DNA from: Planctomycetota bacterium
GTDB lineage: Bacteria; Planctomycetota; UBA8742; UBA2392
Length of the DNA stretch: 64,000 bases
Assembly (NCBI GenBank): GCA_020848275.1
Contig: JADLAK010000036.1
Location: forward strand, 96,271-160,270
Direction: 5' to 3'
The first letter of the stretch is position 1. Every line of letters starts with the position of its first letter. Position numbers and translations under genes: made by a program. Below the pieces are notes generated by a model, which made no database searches, was not told where the DNA came from, and was given only the letters and a program-made list of their open reading frames with translations. Shown here piece by piece: positions 8,793 to 20,345 of this stretch.

Positions 8793-8993
8793 CGCGGGAT
8801 TGACGCGGGAACAAGAACTTGACGCGACGCGGCCGCCCCCGGCCGCAGGCGCGGCCCTGATACTGGCAGCGTCCTGAGGATGCGCCGACAACTTCCCCTC
8901 GCCATACGGGCAGAATTCAATGCCCGTAGGTTCTGTCCTGGTGTCCTGTTACGCCCTGTTGAGGCGATTGCGCCGTTTCATCGGAGGCTATCT

Positions 8994-11900
8994 GTGTCTA
9001 ATCCTGTCCTGAATTACCGGTCTCGCCGCAGAGGCAGTTTGCTCGTGGTGGTGCTGGGCCTGCTCGTGGCGTTGTTCATCATCGGCACCTCGTTCAGTTA
9101 TGTCACATTGACCGAACGCCGCGCCGCGGCCAATTACCTTGACCGCCAGCGTGCGCTGGACCTCGCGCTGGACGGCGTCGAGTACTCCATTGCGCGCCTG
9201 CGCGCCGGCGCCACCAGCCAGCACTACGAGGGCGTGGACGAAAGCATGTTTGAGTACTCGCCCAAGGACCGTGACGTCGAGCCCGCGACCTTTGGCGTAA
9301 ACACGCTGGATACGCCGCTTTGCCGCGCATCCTGGAACCGCGGCAGCACCGTGACCACCGGCGCCATTGGCGGCACCACGCCTGACGGCAAGTGGGTCGA
9401 CTTCAACAGCGATGGCGCGCAGGACGCCGGTGAAACGGAGTTTGGCGGCGACAAGTTTCCGCAATCGCCGCAAGTCGATGAACGCTCGTTCCTATCGTCG
9501 GTGTCGTTGTTCGGCGGCGAGGGCATCTGCATTGACGTGCATCCCCCGGGGCCCAAGGGCCAGGAACGCGCCTACCCCGAAGGCCGGCACTACACGGCCT
9601 CGGGCACCTACGAGGAGCTTGGCGACATCGCACGTTTGAAGGTGATTGACGCCTGCAGCCAGTTCAACCTCAATAACTTCAAGGGCCAGCGCCTGAAGGA
9701 CCTGTTGCTGGTGCTGGGTTTCGAGATCGACCGCTACATCGGAGGCAACAACCCGACGGGCATCTACAACCCGTTTACCCTTGAGCGCGCCCAGAAGATC
9801 ATGGAGTTGCACGAGACGCTGAACTTCCGGTTCACCAACAAGGAGCAGCTCCAGCCCTTGTTCTCGGATAACCCGACGCTTTACGACGTCGCCATGAACT
9901 TCGTGACGGTGCGCGGCTACAGCGACTTCCAGTACCGCGACTACGCCGGCAGCAACAACCGCGTCGATCCCGACAACACCCGCAACCCGCGCAAGAAGAC
10001 GGACATGGAGTTGCAGCGCGAGGGTTATTCCACCAGCACCGGCACCTTTGGCGGCCGCGACGGCAACGGCGACTGGCACCCGGGCGCCGACACCTACTGG
10101 CGCTCGCCCGTCAACCTCAACCGGGCGACCAAGCCCGTGCTGGTCACGCTGTTTGCGGGTCTGCAGGCCCGCGCGCGCCTTATGTTCTTCAAGAAGGCGA
10201 GTGAAATTACCGCCGACGACCTGTTGCAGAAAGAAGCGTGGGGCGCGGTGTTGAGGAAGCAGGTCACCGGCACCACCGACCTCGGTCGCCAGAACAACCA
10301 GGCCGCCACGCCCATCCCGGAAGACGACTGGTCGCCCGCGAACTGGGATAACCAGGCCGTCTACCAGCTTGTTCCCATCGGCCCGATCACCACGCCCGGC
10401 CTTTCGGGCGGCGGCTCAACCGGCACAGGCACCGATTACGCCGGCGCCCTGGCCGACCTCGTGATCACCGAACGCAAGATTCACCCGTTCACCAGTTGGC
10501 AGGATTTCGATTACCGCGTGCTGTATCGCGCGCTGCTGAACATGCCCGCCGAGCGCTCCGGCATCAGGGTGCCCGACATGGTGCACCTCAACCGCAGCGA
10601 CTTCACGCCCCAGGACGTCGACGGCAGCTTCCCTGTGAAGTACCTGCCCCGCGCTGACAACGTCAGCCACCCGGCCAGCCCGCTGCAGTCCATCGACGCC
10701 GCAATGCCGCCTTCGACCTTCCGCGCCTGGTATTGGAAGTCGGCCGTCGACATGATTCGTGCGGCGCTCAACCCCAACAACGTCGTCGCCCGTTACAACG
10801 CCGACTATCCGTATCACCAGAACGTCGATCGCATGGATCTCACCACGGCCAGTCAGCCCGTCTGCTTCAGCAGCATGGGCGTGTACGAGGTGATTTCGCA
10901 GGGCGAATTGCTGGCTTCCAAGACCATGGGCACGGGTATCGAGGCGTCAATGGGGGGCGCGACGCAAGCCGCCAAGCGCATCACCGTGGCGCGCCGGCAG
11001 GTGCGCACACTGGTCGAGGTCTATTCCGTGATGCGCCACACCAGCCAGCGCCAGTTCATGGGGGCATTGGACCCTGACTTCATCCTCGACGGCAAGACGC
11101 CCACGCCCAGCGTTGTCGGCATGCCGGCCATCCCGGAAAACGTCGTGGCCAACACTCGCTACGGCACCAAGTGCGGCCCGTATTCCATCGACGAGCGCAC
11201 CACCGGCAACTACACCGAGACGCCCGACTCCGATCCCACGGTGTTTAGCGACGATTGCAGCTACATCGGGCGGGTCCGCAAGAAGGGTTTTAACGAGCTC
11301 AGCTACGCCAGCGACGAGTTCGGCTACGTCACGCTCGACCCGCAGGACCGCACGCCGGTGCTGATCACACAGACGGGCATCCTCAATTTCCACGCGCGCT
11401 TCAACGAAGGCCTCAACGGTCGGTCGTCCACGGCGGGCGATGGCCAGCCCATCCAGGGCCTCAACAGCAAGAACACCGCCGACCGCGCGCTTTTCGGCGC
11501 TTATCCTTATGACACCGACGCGGTGTTCGACGACTTCATCAACAGCGCGTCTCCGCGCACCAAGAAGCCTGCGTTGGGCGGCGAAGGCACGTCGGAATTC
11601 GCGGCCTACGAAGGCGGCGACGAGTCGACCCGCTACGCGACGCTGCAAACCGACGGCGTGTTCCTGCGCGGCTGGCACTTGCGCGGCAAATACCGTGACG
11701 GCAACGGCACCATCACCAGCTACGGCCAGCGTGGTTTCAACCGCCCCGGCCGCCTCAAGATCCTGCGTTATCCCTGCGGCGCCAAGCGCGCGGACAACCC
11801 GCTCGATGACATCGAGGACGGCCCCAAGGATTCCGATCAGACCGGCGCCGGCACCACGCTCCTTCAGGTTTTTCAGCGCCTCAACGGCATCGGGCCCTAC

Positions 11901-13466
11901 TTCTCGGGCACCGACGAACACAACCACAACGTGCAGGCGGATCGCCAGGCCCGCAGCAACGTTCCTTATTATGAAGGAACAATCGATTTCTGGATCAAGT
12001 GGGACCTGCCGGCCCAGGGCAGTGAAAACTACATCGTCAGCATGGGCGAAGTGGACCCGGCCAGCCACAACTTCTCAGGCCTGTTCAGTTCGACCTGCTT
12101 TGGCCGCTTCGTCGACAGCGCAACCTACAAGCCCGCGGGCGCCACGCGCGACGACAAGGCCGACTTTGAGGGCGTGCAGTTCTGCATCTTCAAGGAACCG
12201 GCCGGCATCCTGCGTTTCTCGCGCCTCTATTTCTCCGAGGCCTGGGGCATGCAGGTGCAGGGTTCGCAGTACGCCGGCGGCCAGCTTGACGTCTTTGGCA
12301 ACGTGATGCGCCGCATCATGGACAGCCAGGACAACGGCGGCATCAACCAGTACACCGGCACCGGCGACATCTGCATCAAGGGCGACGCCAACGACAAGGG
12401 CTTCCGCTATGCCCGCGCTGACGCCTGGGTCGACCTGACCACCATCACCAGCATGACCATCAAGCCCCTGCGTGCGCACGACTGGCACCGCGTGACCATT
12501 GCCTACAACAGCAACACTGACACGCCCTATCGCCTGTGGCTTGACGGCCGCCTGGTGACCGTTGAGTTCCACGCCGATACCGAGGTCAACAACCCCAAGG
12601 GTTTCGTCAACGACGGCCACAAGTGGCCCGGCGACGGCCAGGACATGGCCCCGACGTCGGAATTCGACGTCGCGCGCTCGGCCTGCCGTATCCTCGAGAT
12701 CAACCCCGAGGATCGCCTGACCATCGGCTGCATCTTCCGCCGCCAGCTCAACGTCAACGACCAGCAGATGTTCGACAAGTACTTCGTCGAGAACCCGGAT
12801 TCGGCCAACGACAAGCCGCCGCGCCCGCTGTTCAAGTTCGACGCCAACTTCATTGCCGTCGCCAACGCCACCATCGACGACTTCCGCATCTGTTCGCGCC
12901 TGCCCGACCCCGGCTACGAGGTCGACACCACGAGCTACCGCGCCGCAAGCCGTTATGTCGCGTCGACGGGGCTCAACCCGGACACCTACTTCGAACAGGG
13001 CTTTGTCGCGCAGAGCGGCGGCCAGGAGCCCATCCGGCTGCCGACGTCGGTGCGACTCGGTTCGCTGTCCTGGACGGAGTACCGCCCGGACTGGGATCCC
13101 TATGACGGCATGGGCCTGAACCACAACAAGTCGGCCCGCCTGCTTGTGACATGGGCGATCTTCCCCAACATCCGCGACCTGAAGCGTTCGGGCTTCCGCC
13201 ACGACTACGCCAACGCGTCAGTCAGCGGCGAAGCGCCGGACTTCACCGGCGTTTCTGTCGAATCCGACAACTACTGGGCGCGTGGCGGCATTGCCCTGGG
13301 CGGAAAGCTGTTGCCCGCGGGCGATACCGTGGGTGCGTTCATTTATCGTGTGTACTTTGCCTGCCCCGACGGCGCGGCAGTCTCCAACGTCACGGCCTAT
13401 CTTGACGACATGACGCTGACGATGCTGACGCCGCCGCGCAAATTGGTGTTCAACGTGGAGTATTAA
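8994..13466 (+). CDS. Giant GspK-like pseudopilin with LamG-like domain
   Basis: Start chosen at GTG 8994, preceded by GGAGG with a 6-base spacer; the frame is open from 8880 but the extra residues look non-coding. The 1490-residue product begins like a type II secretion minor pseudopilin GspK: basic residues, 'RRRGSLLVVVLGLLVALF', then 'ALDLALDGVEYSIARLRAG'. Near residue 372 'VNLNRATKPVLVTLFAGL' resembles the GspK helix-hairpin-helix segment. Residues about 985-1250 ('GTIDFWIKW', 'HDWHRVTIAYN', 'YRLWLDGRLVTVEF') resemble a LamG/concanavalin-like jellyroll. Normal GspK is about 330 residues, so this is a very large fusion. No other T2SS gene is nearby. Probable role: envelope-anchored or pilus-tip adhesin or export factor; inferred only. 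Confidence 0.7.
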   Translation: MSNPVLNYRSRRRGSLLVVVLGLLVALFIIGTSFSYVTLTERRAAANYLDRQRALDLALDGVEYSIARLRAGATSQHYEGVDESMFEYSPKDRDVEPATFGVNTLDTPLCRASWNRGSTVTTGAIGGTTPDGKWVDFNSDGAQDAGETEFGGDKFPQSPQVDERSFLSSVSLFGGEGICIDVHPPGPKGQERAYPEGRHYTASGTYEELGDIARLKVIDACSQFNLNNFKGQRLKDLLLVLGFEIDRYIGGNNPTGIYNPFTLERAQKIMELHETLNFRFTNKEQLQPLFSDNPTLYDVAMNFVTVRGYSDFQYRDYAGSNNRVDPDNTRNPRKKTDMELQREGYSTSTGTFGGRDGNGDWHPGADTYWRSPVNLNRATKPVLVTLFAGLQARARLMFFKKASEITADDLLQKEAWGAVLRKQVTGTTDLGRQNNQAATPIPEDDWSPANWDNQAVYQLVPIGPITTPGLSGGGSTGTGTDYAGALADLVITERKIHPFTSWQDFDYRVLYRALLNMPAERSGIRVPDMVHLNRSDFTPQDVDGSFPVKYLPRADNVSHPASPLQSIDAAMPPSTFRAWYWKSAVDMIRAALNPNNVVARYNADYPYHQNVDRMDLTTASQPVCFSSMGVYEVISQGELLASKTMGTGIEASMGGATQAAKRITVARRQVRTLVEVYSVMRHTSQRQFMGALDPDFILDGKTPTPSVVGMPAIPENVVANTRYGTKCGPYSIDERTTGNYTETPDSDPTVFSDDCSYIGRVRKKGFNELSYASDEFGYVTLDPQDRTPVLITQTGILNFHARFNEGLNGRSSTAGDGQPIQGLNSKNTADRALFGAYPYDTDAVFDDFINSASPRTKKPALGGEGTSEFAAYEGGDESTRYATLQTDGVFLRGWHLRGKYRDGNGTITSYGQRGFNRPGRLKILRYPCGAKRADNPLDDIEDGPKDSDQTGAGTTLLQVFQRLNGIGPYFSGTDEHNHNVQADRQARSNVPYYEGTIDFWIKWDLPAQGSENYIVSMGEVDPASHNFSGLFSSTCFGRFVDSATYKPAGATRDDKADFEGVQFCIFKEPAGILRFSRLYFSEAWGMQVQGSQYAGGQLDVFGNVMRRIMDSQDNGGINQYTGTGDICIKGDANDKGFRYARADAWVDLTTITSMTIKPLRAHDWHRVTIAYNSNTDTPYRLWLDGRLVTVEFHADTEVNNPKGFVNDGHKWPGDGQDMAPTSEFDVARSACRILEINPEDRLTIGCIFRRQLNVNDQQMFDKYFVENPDSANDKPPRPLFKFDANFIAVANATIDDFRICSRLPDPGYEVDTTSYRAASRYVASTGLNPDTYFEQGFVAQSGGQEPIRLPTSVRLGSLSWTEYRPDWDPYDGMGLNHNKSARLLVTWAIFPNIRDLKRSGFRHDYANASVSGEAPDFTGVSVESDNYWARGGIALGGKLLPAGDTVGAFIYRVYFACPDGAAVSNVTAYLDDMTLTMLTPPRKLVFNVEY

Positions 13467-13505
13467 CCCCTGCGTAGGGCCCCCTTGGGAAGTCGAGCCG
13501 GTTTT

Positions 13506-15134
13506 ATGTCTGCGATCAAAACAACCCTGGCGTTGCTGGCGCTCTCCGCCATCGGCGCGGGGGTTTGCTGTGCCGAGTTCCCGGCCCATCGCGTGCGGCT
13601 GCAGCGCGACCAGATGCAGAACCCGCTGCCGCCGTCGATTTACATCGATAATCGCGTTGTGGTGCGCAACTTCCGGCTTGAGGCCAACGGCGCCGGGTCG
13701 GGCATCGTCATCAAGGGCGAGGTCTGGACCGACTTCGAAGTGGAAGCCGGCCACGGCTTGCCCGAAGGGCAGATGACGGGCTTGAAGGTCGAGGTGTCAC
13801 TGTCGGAAATGCGTACGGTGACCGAGCCCGGCCGCCAGGTTCCGAGCCAGTTCGCGACCGCAAACGTCAACGCGGTCGAGCAGGGCTTTGGCCTTGCCGG
13901 CTTCGAGTTGCCCGAGCTTTCAAAGCCGTTGCCCCCGGGCATGTATCTGCTGGCGGTGGCGGTCATTTTTGAACGCCAAACGGTCAAGATTCGCGAAACA
14001 CTGAAGTGGTGCCCTGACTGGTATGGCGACTACGGTAACCCCATCGAACACGAAAAGGCCTACCAGGAGTTGCTAAGGCTGGGGCGCGTCAAAGGCGACG
14101 CGATGTTGCATGTCGGCGACATTTGCAACGATGCCGGCGGCGTTGATTTCGGCCGGCCGGGCGCGGAGAAAGTGCTTTGCCGGGACCGCAGTTTTGACAC
14201 GGTTTCGTGGCTGGTTGTGTATGAAAAGCAGCGCGCGGACGTCGAGGCCGATTTCAAGGCAAAGAAGATCACCAAGCAGCAACGTGATCGTTTTATCGCG
14301 GGAATCGACCAGAACATTGCGGTACTCGGCGGCGCTGCTTCAAAAGAAGAATCAGCCGAGCACGTTCGCGTCGGCGAGGTGTCTGCCAAACTTGCGAAGC
14401 AGATTTCAGATTGGGAAGACAAGTTGCGGGAGAGCTACTGGGTGCTGCTTGACGGGCATATCTGGTACCAGGCTTGCAACTCGATCACCATCCCCGGCAA
14501 CAATGTCGCTGCGGCAGTCACGGCCAACAATAATCAGGCGGACAAAGATGCGCGAACCAAAGCAATGAATGACCCGGTGATTGCGGCCGACCGCGCCGCA
14601 AAAGTTGCCGAATACAAAGCCAGGAAGACTCCCGCGGCGATCACCGAAGCGGCGCTGAAGTTCTTTGACCGGCGCGACAATTCCGGCGATTGGGACAGCG
14701 AAAAGTTCACAACCGGCGGCGCGAAGATCGTTCTCGACGTCAAGAAGTGGCGCGAGCACGTGCTCAAGGTTGCGCGGCGGTGTATCAAGGACACGCAGCC
14801 GATACTCGATGTGCTGAACACGACTAACCGCTACTGCATCCAGAAGTGGCCCGAGGCTTACGACAGCGCCAAGGCCGCACGCGATGCTGTGTTGACCCTC
14901 GGCTTTGCCCACGAATTCACCGTCCGCACCGATAAAGTAATGAAGGACGCGGCCGATACAGTGAAAGACGACCTTGAAAGCCTTGCGGCGGCCAACGCAG
15001 ATGTCGCCGAGTACATCCGCGGGGCAAAAGGTGTGGGATACTCGACCGTTCAAGGCAGGATCAACGCAGGCGTGCAGGGTGCCAAGAACGGCGTCAAGCT
15101 GTTTCAGTTCATGGCCAAGTATGGAAAAAAGTAG
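13506..15134 (+). CDS. Secreted protein of unknown function, paralog A
   Basis: The ATG at 13506 gives a clean signal peptide ('TTLALLALSAIGAGVCCA') followed directly by 'EFPAHRVRL'; the longer frame from TTG 13485 is unlikely. The mature protein (542 residues in total) has a beta-rich N-terminal half to about residue 165 with 'WTDFEVEAGH' and 'FELPELSKPLPPGMY', then an alpha-helical, partly coiled-coil half with 'QISDWEDKLRESYWVLLDG', 'WDSEKF' and 'YCIQKWPEAYDSAKAARDA'. I recognise no family. It is a tandem duplicate of the next gene, sharing order and motifs throughout. A periplasmic or surface role is inferred from the signal peptide. Confidence 0.75.
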   Translation: MSAIKTTLALLALSAIGAGVCCAEFPAHRVRLQRDQMQNPLPPSIYIDNRVVVRNFRLEANGAGSGIVIKGEVWTDFEVEAGHGLPEGQMTGLKVEVSLSEMRTVTEPGRQVPSQFATANVNAVEQGFGLAGFELPELSKPLPPGMYLLAVAVIFERQTVKIRETLKWCPDWYGDYGNPIEHEKAYQELLRLGRVKGDAMLHVGDICNDAGGVDFGRPGAEKVLCRDRSFDTVSWLVVYEKQRADVEADFKAKKITKQQRDRFIAGIDQNIAVLGGAASKEESAEHVRVGEVSAKLAKQISDWEDKLRESYWVLLDGHIWYQACNSITIPGNNVAAAVTANNNQADKDARTKAMNDPVIAADRAAKVAEYKARKTPAAITEAALKFFDRRDNSGDWDSEKFTTGGAKIVLDVKKWREHVLKVARRCIKDTQPILDVLNTTNRYCIQKWPEAYDSAKAARDAVLTLGFAHEFTVRTDKVMKDAADTVKDDLESLAAANADVAEYIRGAKGVGYSTVQGRINAGVQGAKNGVKLFQFMAKYGKK

Positions 15135-15200
15135 GGCCGTAACGGGGCAACCAAGTTACAACTCAAGCCTTGCAACGATGGTTTGAAGGAGACCGGAATA

Positions 15201-16982
15201 ATGAAAAAGCTGATGATCGCCGCCGCCTTGTCGGCGCTTTGCGCCGTGGGCGCCAGTGCGTGTTTTGCGGAATTTCCCGCTCACCGCGTGAAGCTGGACC
15301 GCGCGGCGATGCAGAACCCGTTTCCGCCAACGGTGTACGACACCAACCACCTCGTGCTGAAAAACTTCACCCTTGAGGCCTCGGCGTCGGGCACGGGCGT
15401 AAAGGTTAAGGGCGAATTCTGGACCGACTTCGAGGTCGAGGGCGGCCATAAGCTCGAGGCCGGGCAAATGACCGGCATCAAGGTCGATGTCTCGCTGCTT
15501 GAGATGCGCAGCGCGACCGAGGCGGGGCGCATGGTCCCCGGCCAGTTCGTCACCAGCACCGTGAGCAGGGTTGAGCAGGACCTGGGCTGGGGGAGCTTCG
15601 AGCTGCCGGAACTCGCCAAGCCGCTGCCCCCGGGCAGCTACCAGATCCTCGTCATGATCACTTTCGGCGTCCAGGACACCAAGTTCCGCGAAGGCCTGAA
15701 GTGGTGCCCCAACTGGTATGGCGGCTGGACGCAAATGGATGACGACGGCAAGGTCATTGCCAGCGGCGACGTCTACGGCCACGAAACCGAGCACGAAAAG
15801 GCCTACCAGGGCCTGTTGAACTCGATGAAGTCCGTCAAGGACACGGGCGTGCTGATGGTCGGCGCCATGCGCGCCGACAGCGGTGCGCTGGACTTCGGCC
15901 GTGCGGGCTCCGAAACGTTCCTGTCCCAGGACCAGAGCTACCGCGTGATGGGCGAGTTGATCAACCTTGTCGACCAGCGCAAGAAGGCCGACGAAGATTA
16001 CAAGAAGGAAAAGCCTGTTCTTGAAAAGGAGTTGAAGGACGCAGCTAATGCCGCAGCCAAGGCCCAGGCCAAGCAGAAGCTGGACAAGCTTGAGGAACGC
16101 TACAAGATTGCCAAGGCCAGCACAGAGGCCATTACCGCCCTCAACGGCGGCGCGGCAACCAAGGATGAAATTTCCGAGTATGCGCGCATTGGCGCCATCC
16201 GCACGCGGCTGTCCGAGCAAATCAGCAACTGGGAAGACAAGCTGCGCGAGAAGTACTGGCTGCTGCTCGACGGTTACATCTGGTACAAGGCCTACAACGC
16301 CATCGCCACCGCGGGCTACAACGCCAGCGAGGCCATCAAGCTGGGGAACAACACCCAGGACTCCGAAAAGCGGCAGGCCGAACTCAAGAAGCGCAAGGAC
16401 GACGCGGCCTACAAGGCGACCAAGGACAAGGAAATCGAGGACAAGATCGGGCTGAGCCTGATGCCCGACAAGCTGAAGACCTGCGCGTCTGACTACTTCC
16501 GCAAGATGATCGAGAACGACGACTGGGACAGCTCGAAGTTCGTCATCAAGCAGGGGCCGAAGTACGTGTTGAACATCAAGGCCTGGCGCACGCACGTGAT
16601 TTCCGTGGCCACCACCTGTTACAACGAAACCAAGCCGATCCTCGAAGAGCTTAACACGGAGAACAACTACTGCGTGCAGAAGTGGCCTGACGCTTACGGC
16701 TCAGCCAAGGCCGCGCGCGACGCCGTGCTGTCGCTTGGCTTTGGCTACGAGTTCAGCATCCGCACCGACGCGGTGATGAAGGAATCGGTCGACATGGTCA
16801 ACGGCGACCTCGAGACGCTGGCGGCGACCAACCCGACCATCGAGTCCTACATCAAGGCGGCTGTGGGCAATGTGCACTCGGCGTTCCAGAGCAAGATTCA
16901 CTCCGGCCTCGACACGGCCAAGAAGGGCGTCAAGCTGCACGATTTCGTCAAACGCTGGAACAAGGCCAAGAAGCCAAAGTAG
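15201..16982 (+). CDS. Secreted protein of unknown function, paralog B
   Basis: Start at ATG 15201, preceded by AAGGAGA with an 8-base spacer. The 593-residue product has a signal peptide ending 'ASACFA' and then 'EFPAHRVKL', as in paralog A. Shared blocks include 'WTDFEVEGGH', 'FELPELAKPLPPGSY', 'LKWCPNWYGG', 'NGGAATKDEISEYARIG', 'QISNWEDKLREKYWLLLDG' and 'WPDAYGSAKAARDAVLSLG'. It is about 50 residues longer, mainly through a Lys/Glu/Ala-rich coiled-coil insert around residues 265-305 and a second near 385-410. Function unknown; the pair looks like a lineage-specific duplication 66 bp apart. Confidence 0.78.
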   Translation: MKKLMIAAALSALCAVGASACFAEFPAHRVKLDRAAMQNPFPPTVYDTNHLVLKNFTLEASASGTGVKVKGEFWTDFEVEGGHKLEAGQMTGIKVDVSLLEMRSATEAGRMVPGQFVTSTVSRVEQDLGWGSFELPELAKPLPPGSYQILVMITFGVQDTKFREGLKWCPNWYGGWTQMDDDGKVIASGDVYGHETEHEKAYQGLLNSMKSVKDTGVLMVGAMRADSGALDFGRAGSETFLSQDQSYRVMGELINLVDQRKKADEDYKKEKPVLEKELKDAANAAAKAQAKQKLDKLEERYKIAKASTEAITALNGGAATKDEISEYARIGAIRTRLSEQISNWEDKLREKYWLLLDGYIWYKAYNAIATAGYNASEAIKLGNNTQDSEKRQAELKKRKDDAAYKATKDKEIEDKIGLSLMPDKLKTCASDYFRKMIENDDWDSSKFVIKQGPKYVLNIKAWRTHVISVATTCYNETKPILEELNTENNYCVQKWPDAYGSAKAARDAVLSLGFGYEFSIRTDAVMKESVDMVNGDLETLAATNPTIESYIKAAVGNVHSAFQSKIHSGLDTAKKGVKLHDFVKRWNKAKKPK

Positions 16983-17001
16983 GCGGAAGTCCTCGCAGAA
17001 G

Positions 17002-17031
17002 TGTTCGGCCCCGGCGGTTTTGGCGGGGCCG
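17002..17031. terminator. Strong hairpin after the secreted paralog pair
   Basis: Arms TTCGGCCCC and GGGGCCGAA (9 bp, perfect) with a 12-base loop lie 20 bp after the paralog B stop. There is no long T-run, so it may be a hairpin-only or Rho-assisted terminator or an mRNA-stabilising end. Confidence 0.5.
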
Positions 17032-17164
17032 AAGCTTTGATGAGGTGTAGGGGCGCAATCAGCCCCGCGGCAGGGCGGGGGATTAACGTTGTTGCCCCGG
17101 CCTCCCGGCCGGGGCTGAATTCTGGAAACCATCTATGAATACGCCCTAAACCTAGCTGGACCTC

Positions 17165-18736
17165 ATGCCCAACCTTACCGCTGAAGAAACCATCCGCTTC
17201 CTCGCTGCCAAGGGCTTTTTGAGCCCCGGCGAGGTCGAACTCGTCAATGGCCGCTACCGCGAAACGCACGACGGCCCGCTGCTGGGTTTTCTCGGGCGCG
17301 AAAAAATCCTGCCGCACGAAGTCGTCAAGGACCTCAGCCTGCTGCTCAGCGACGGCCGCATGGACGGCCACGACCCGCACCTGCCCGGCCTGATGCTGCT
17401 GTCGCTGATTGGCCGCGGCGGCCGCGGCTCGGTGTTTCGCGCGTGGCAGCCAAGCCTCAAGCGCCTGGTCGCCGTCAAAATCCTGTCGCGCGAACTCGCC
17501 ACTAACCGCGAGTACATCCAGCGCTTTTTGCGCGAAGCCCGGGTGGCCAGCAAAGTCGCGCACAAGAACATCGTGCGCGCCTTTGACATCAACAAGGTCG
17601 ACGGAAACGTCTACCTCGTCATGGAGTACGTCTCGGGCCAATCCCTGGGCGATGTGCTGCGCCTCAAGGGCAAGTTGTCCGTCGCCTACGGCCTCGAGAT
17701 CGCCCGGCAGGTGGCCGAGGCGTTGTCCTATGCGGCGGGCGTGGGCCTGGTGCATCGCGACATTAAACCCGACAACATTATGATCGACCGGCACGGGCGT
17801 GTGAAACTCTGCGACCTGGGCCTTGCGCGCACCGTGGGCAGCACGCACCTGACCTCGCCCCTGATTGCGCAGGGAACGCCGGCCTACATGTCGCCCGAGG
17901 CGGCGACGGCGCCGGAAATCGACAGCCAGACCGACGTGTATTCGTTGGGCGCCACGCTGTATCGCGCGTTGTTGGGGCGTCTGCCCTTTGACCATTCCGA
18001 TCCGGTTGAAGTCCTGCGCATGCACGTTGAAGAGGAAGTCCGCGGCCTGGACAGCGGCGAAATCCCGGGCGCCGTCGGCGAACTCATCCGGCGCATGATG
18101 CAAAAGGACCCGAAAAAGCGCCCGCAGGCCAAGGCCCTGCCCAGCGAAATCGCGGCGCTTGCCAAGGCGCTGCCCGGGCTGGACAACCCCAAACTCTGGA
18201 CGCTGGTAGAGGGCGGCGAGCCGCCGCCGGTGGTCGCCGCGCCTCAGCCGTCAGTCGCCGAGCCGACCGAGCAGATTCCCGACGGCCTGTCGCGTGTCGA
18301 CGCCAAAGAACTGCCGCGGCCTGTGGTCAGCGGGCGCATGCCCGCCGCGCCCACGCCCACGGCGCCCGTGGCGGCAGGCGGCTCGCGCATGGTGATGGTT
18401 TCATTTGGCGTGATGACGTTGGCGCTGGCGATGTGCCTGGTTTACATCATGGTCTCCAGCCTCGCTCCGCCGCCGGCCCCTGTGGCCGACCCGCAGGCCG
18501 AGACCTGGCGCAAACAGGCTGTGGAGGGGCAACAGCGGGCGGAATCGGCCGAACGCAAACGCGCCGCGCTTGCCGCGTCTATGGCCGACGCCGCGGCCCG
18601 TTTGAGCGCCGAGGATGCCCGCGACGCCGAACGCGCCAGAAGTGGTTCGCGCCGCGAGACTGTCGATGGCGTGATGTCCGGCATTGAACACCTGCGCAAG
18701 GCAACGGCGCTCAAGGACATGCCCGGGGGCGATTAG
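17165..18736 (+). CDS. Membrane-anchored Hanks-type serine/threonine protein kinase
   Basis: A 523-residue kinase. After a helical N-terminal extension of about 75 residues comes the kinase core: glycine loop 'GRGGRGS' (83-89), catalytic lysine in 'VAVK' (K105), 'HRDIKPDN' (D199), 'DLG' in place of DFG (217-219, common in bacterial kinases) and 'YMSPE' (241-245). A Pro/Ala-rich linker leads to one transmembrane segment near 390-412 and a short, probably coiled-coil tail that should face the periplasm. This layout fits a sensor kinase reading an envelope signal. It lies between the secreted paralogs and atpD. Substrates unknown. Confidence 0.93.
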   Translation: MPNLTAEETIRFLAAKGFLSPGEVELVNGRYRETHDGPLLGFLGREKILPHEVVKDLSLLLSDGRMDGHDPHLPGLMLLSLIGRGGRGSVFRAWQPSLKRLVAVKILSRELATNREYIQRFLREARVASKVAHKNIVRAFDINKVDGNVYLVMEYVSGQSLGDVLRLKGKLSVAYGLEIARQVAEALSYAAGVGLVHRDIKPDNIMIDRHGRVKLCDLGLARTVGSTHLTSPLIAQGTPAYMSPEAATAPEIDSQTDVYSLGATLYRALLGRLPFDHSDPVEVLRMHVEEEVRGLDSGEIPGAVGELIRRMMQKDPKKRPQAKALPSEIAALAKALPGLDNPKLWTLVEGGEPPPVVAAPQPSVAEPTEQIPDGLSRVDAKELPRPVVSGRMPAAPTPTAPVAAGGSRMVMVSFGVMTLALAMCLVYIMVSSLAPPPAPVADPQAETWRKQAVEGQQRAESAERKRAALAASMADAAARLSAEDARDAERARSGSRRETVDGVMSGIEHLRKATALKDMPGGD

Positions 18737-18743
18737 AGGACGG

Positions 18744-20238
<1,495 letters not shown>

Positions 20239-20244
20239 TGTGCG

Positions 20245-20286
20245 GTGGGCTTCAAGCCCGCGTGTGTTGTGGGCCTCCGGCCCGCA
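20245..20286. repeat. Two GYGGGC...GCCCGC palindromes after atpD
   Basis: GTGGGCTTCAAGCCCGC (20245-20261) and GTGGGCCTCCGGCCCGC (20270-20286) are two tandem hairpins of a dispersed family. Relatives are at 36020-36139, 36724-36741 and 63905-63990. They may end atpD transcription or protect the mRNA end. Confidence 0.6.
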
Positions 20287-20345
20287 AGCCTTGAATTTAT
20301 GCGTGAGTGCGGCCAAGATGGCCACAACACAAACAGGAGACTCTC

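Noticed and set aside
8790..8822. Selenocysteine readthrough of the TGA ending the vWA-like gene
   Set aside because: The frame hits another stop ten codons later and the protein already ends at a natural vWA boundary.
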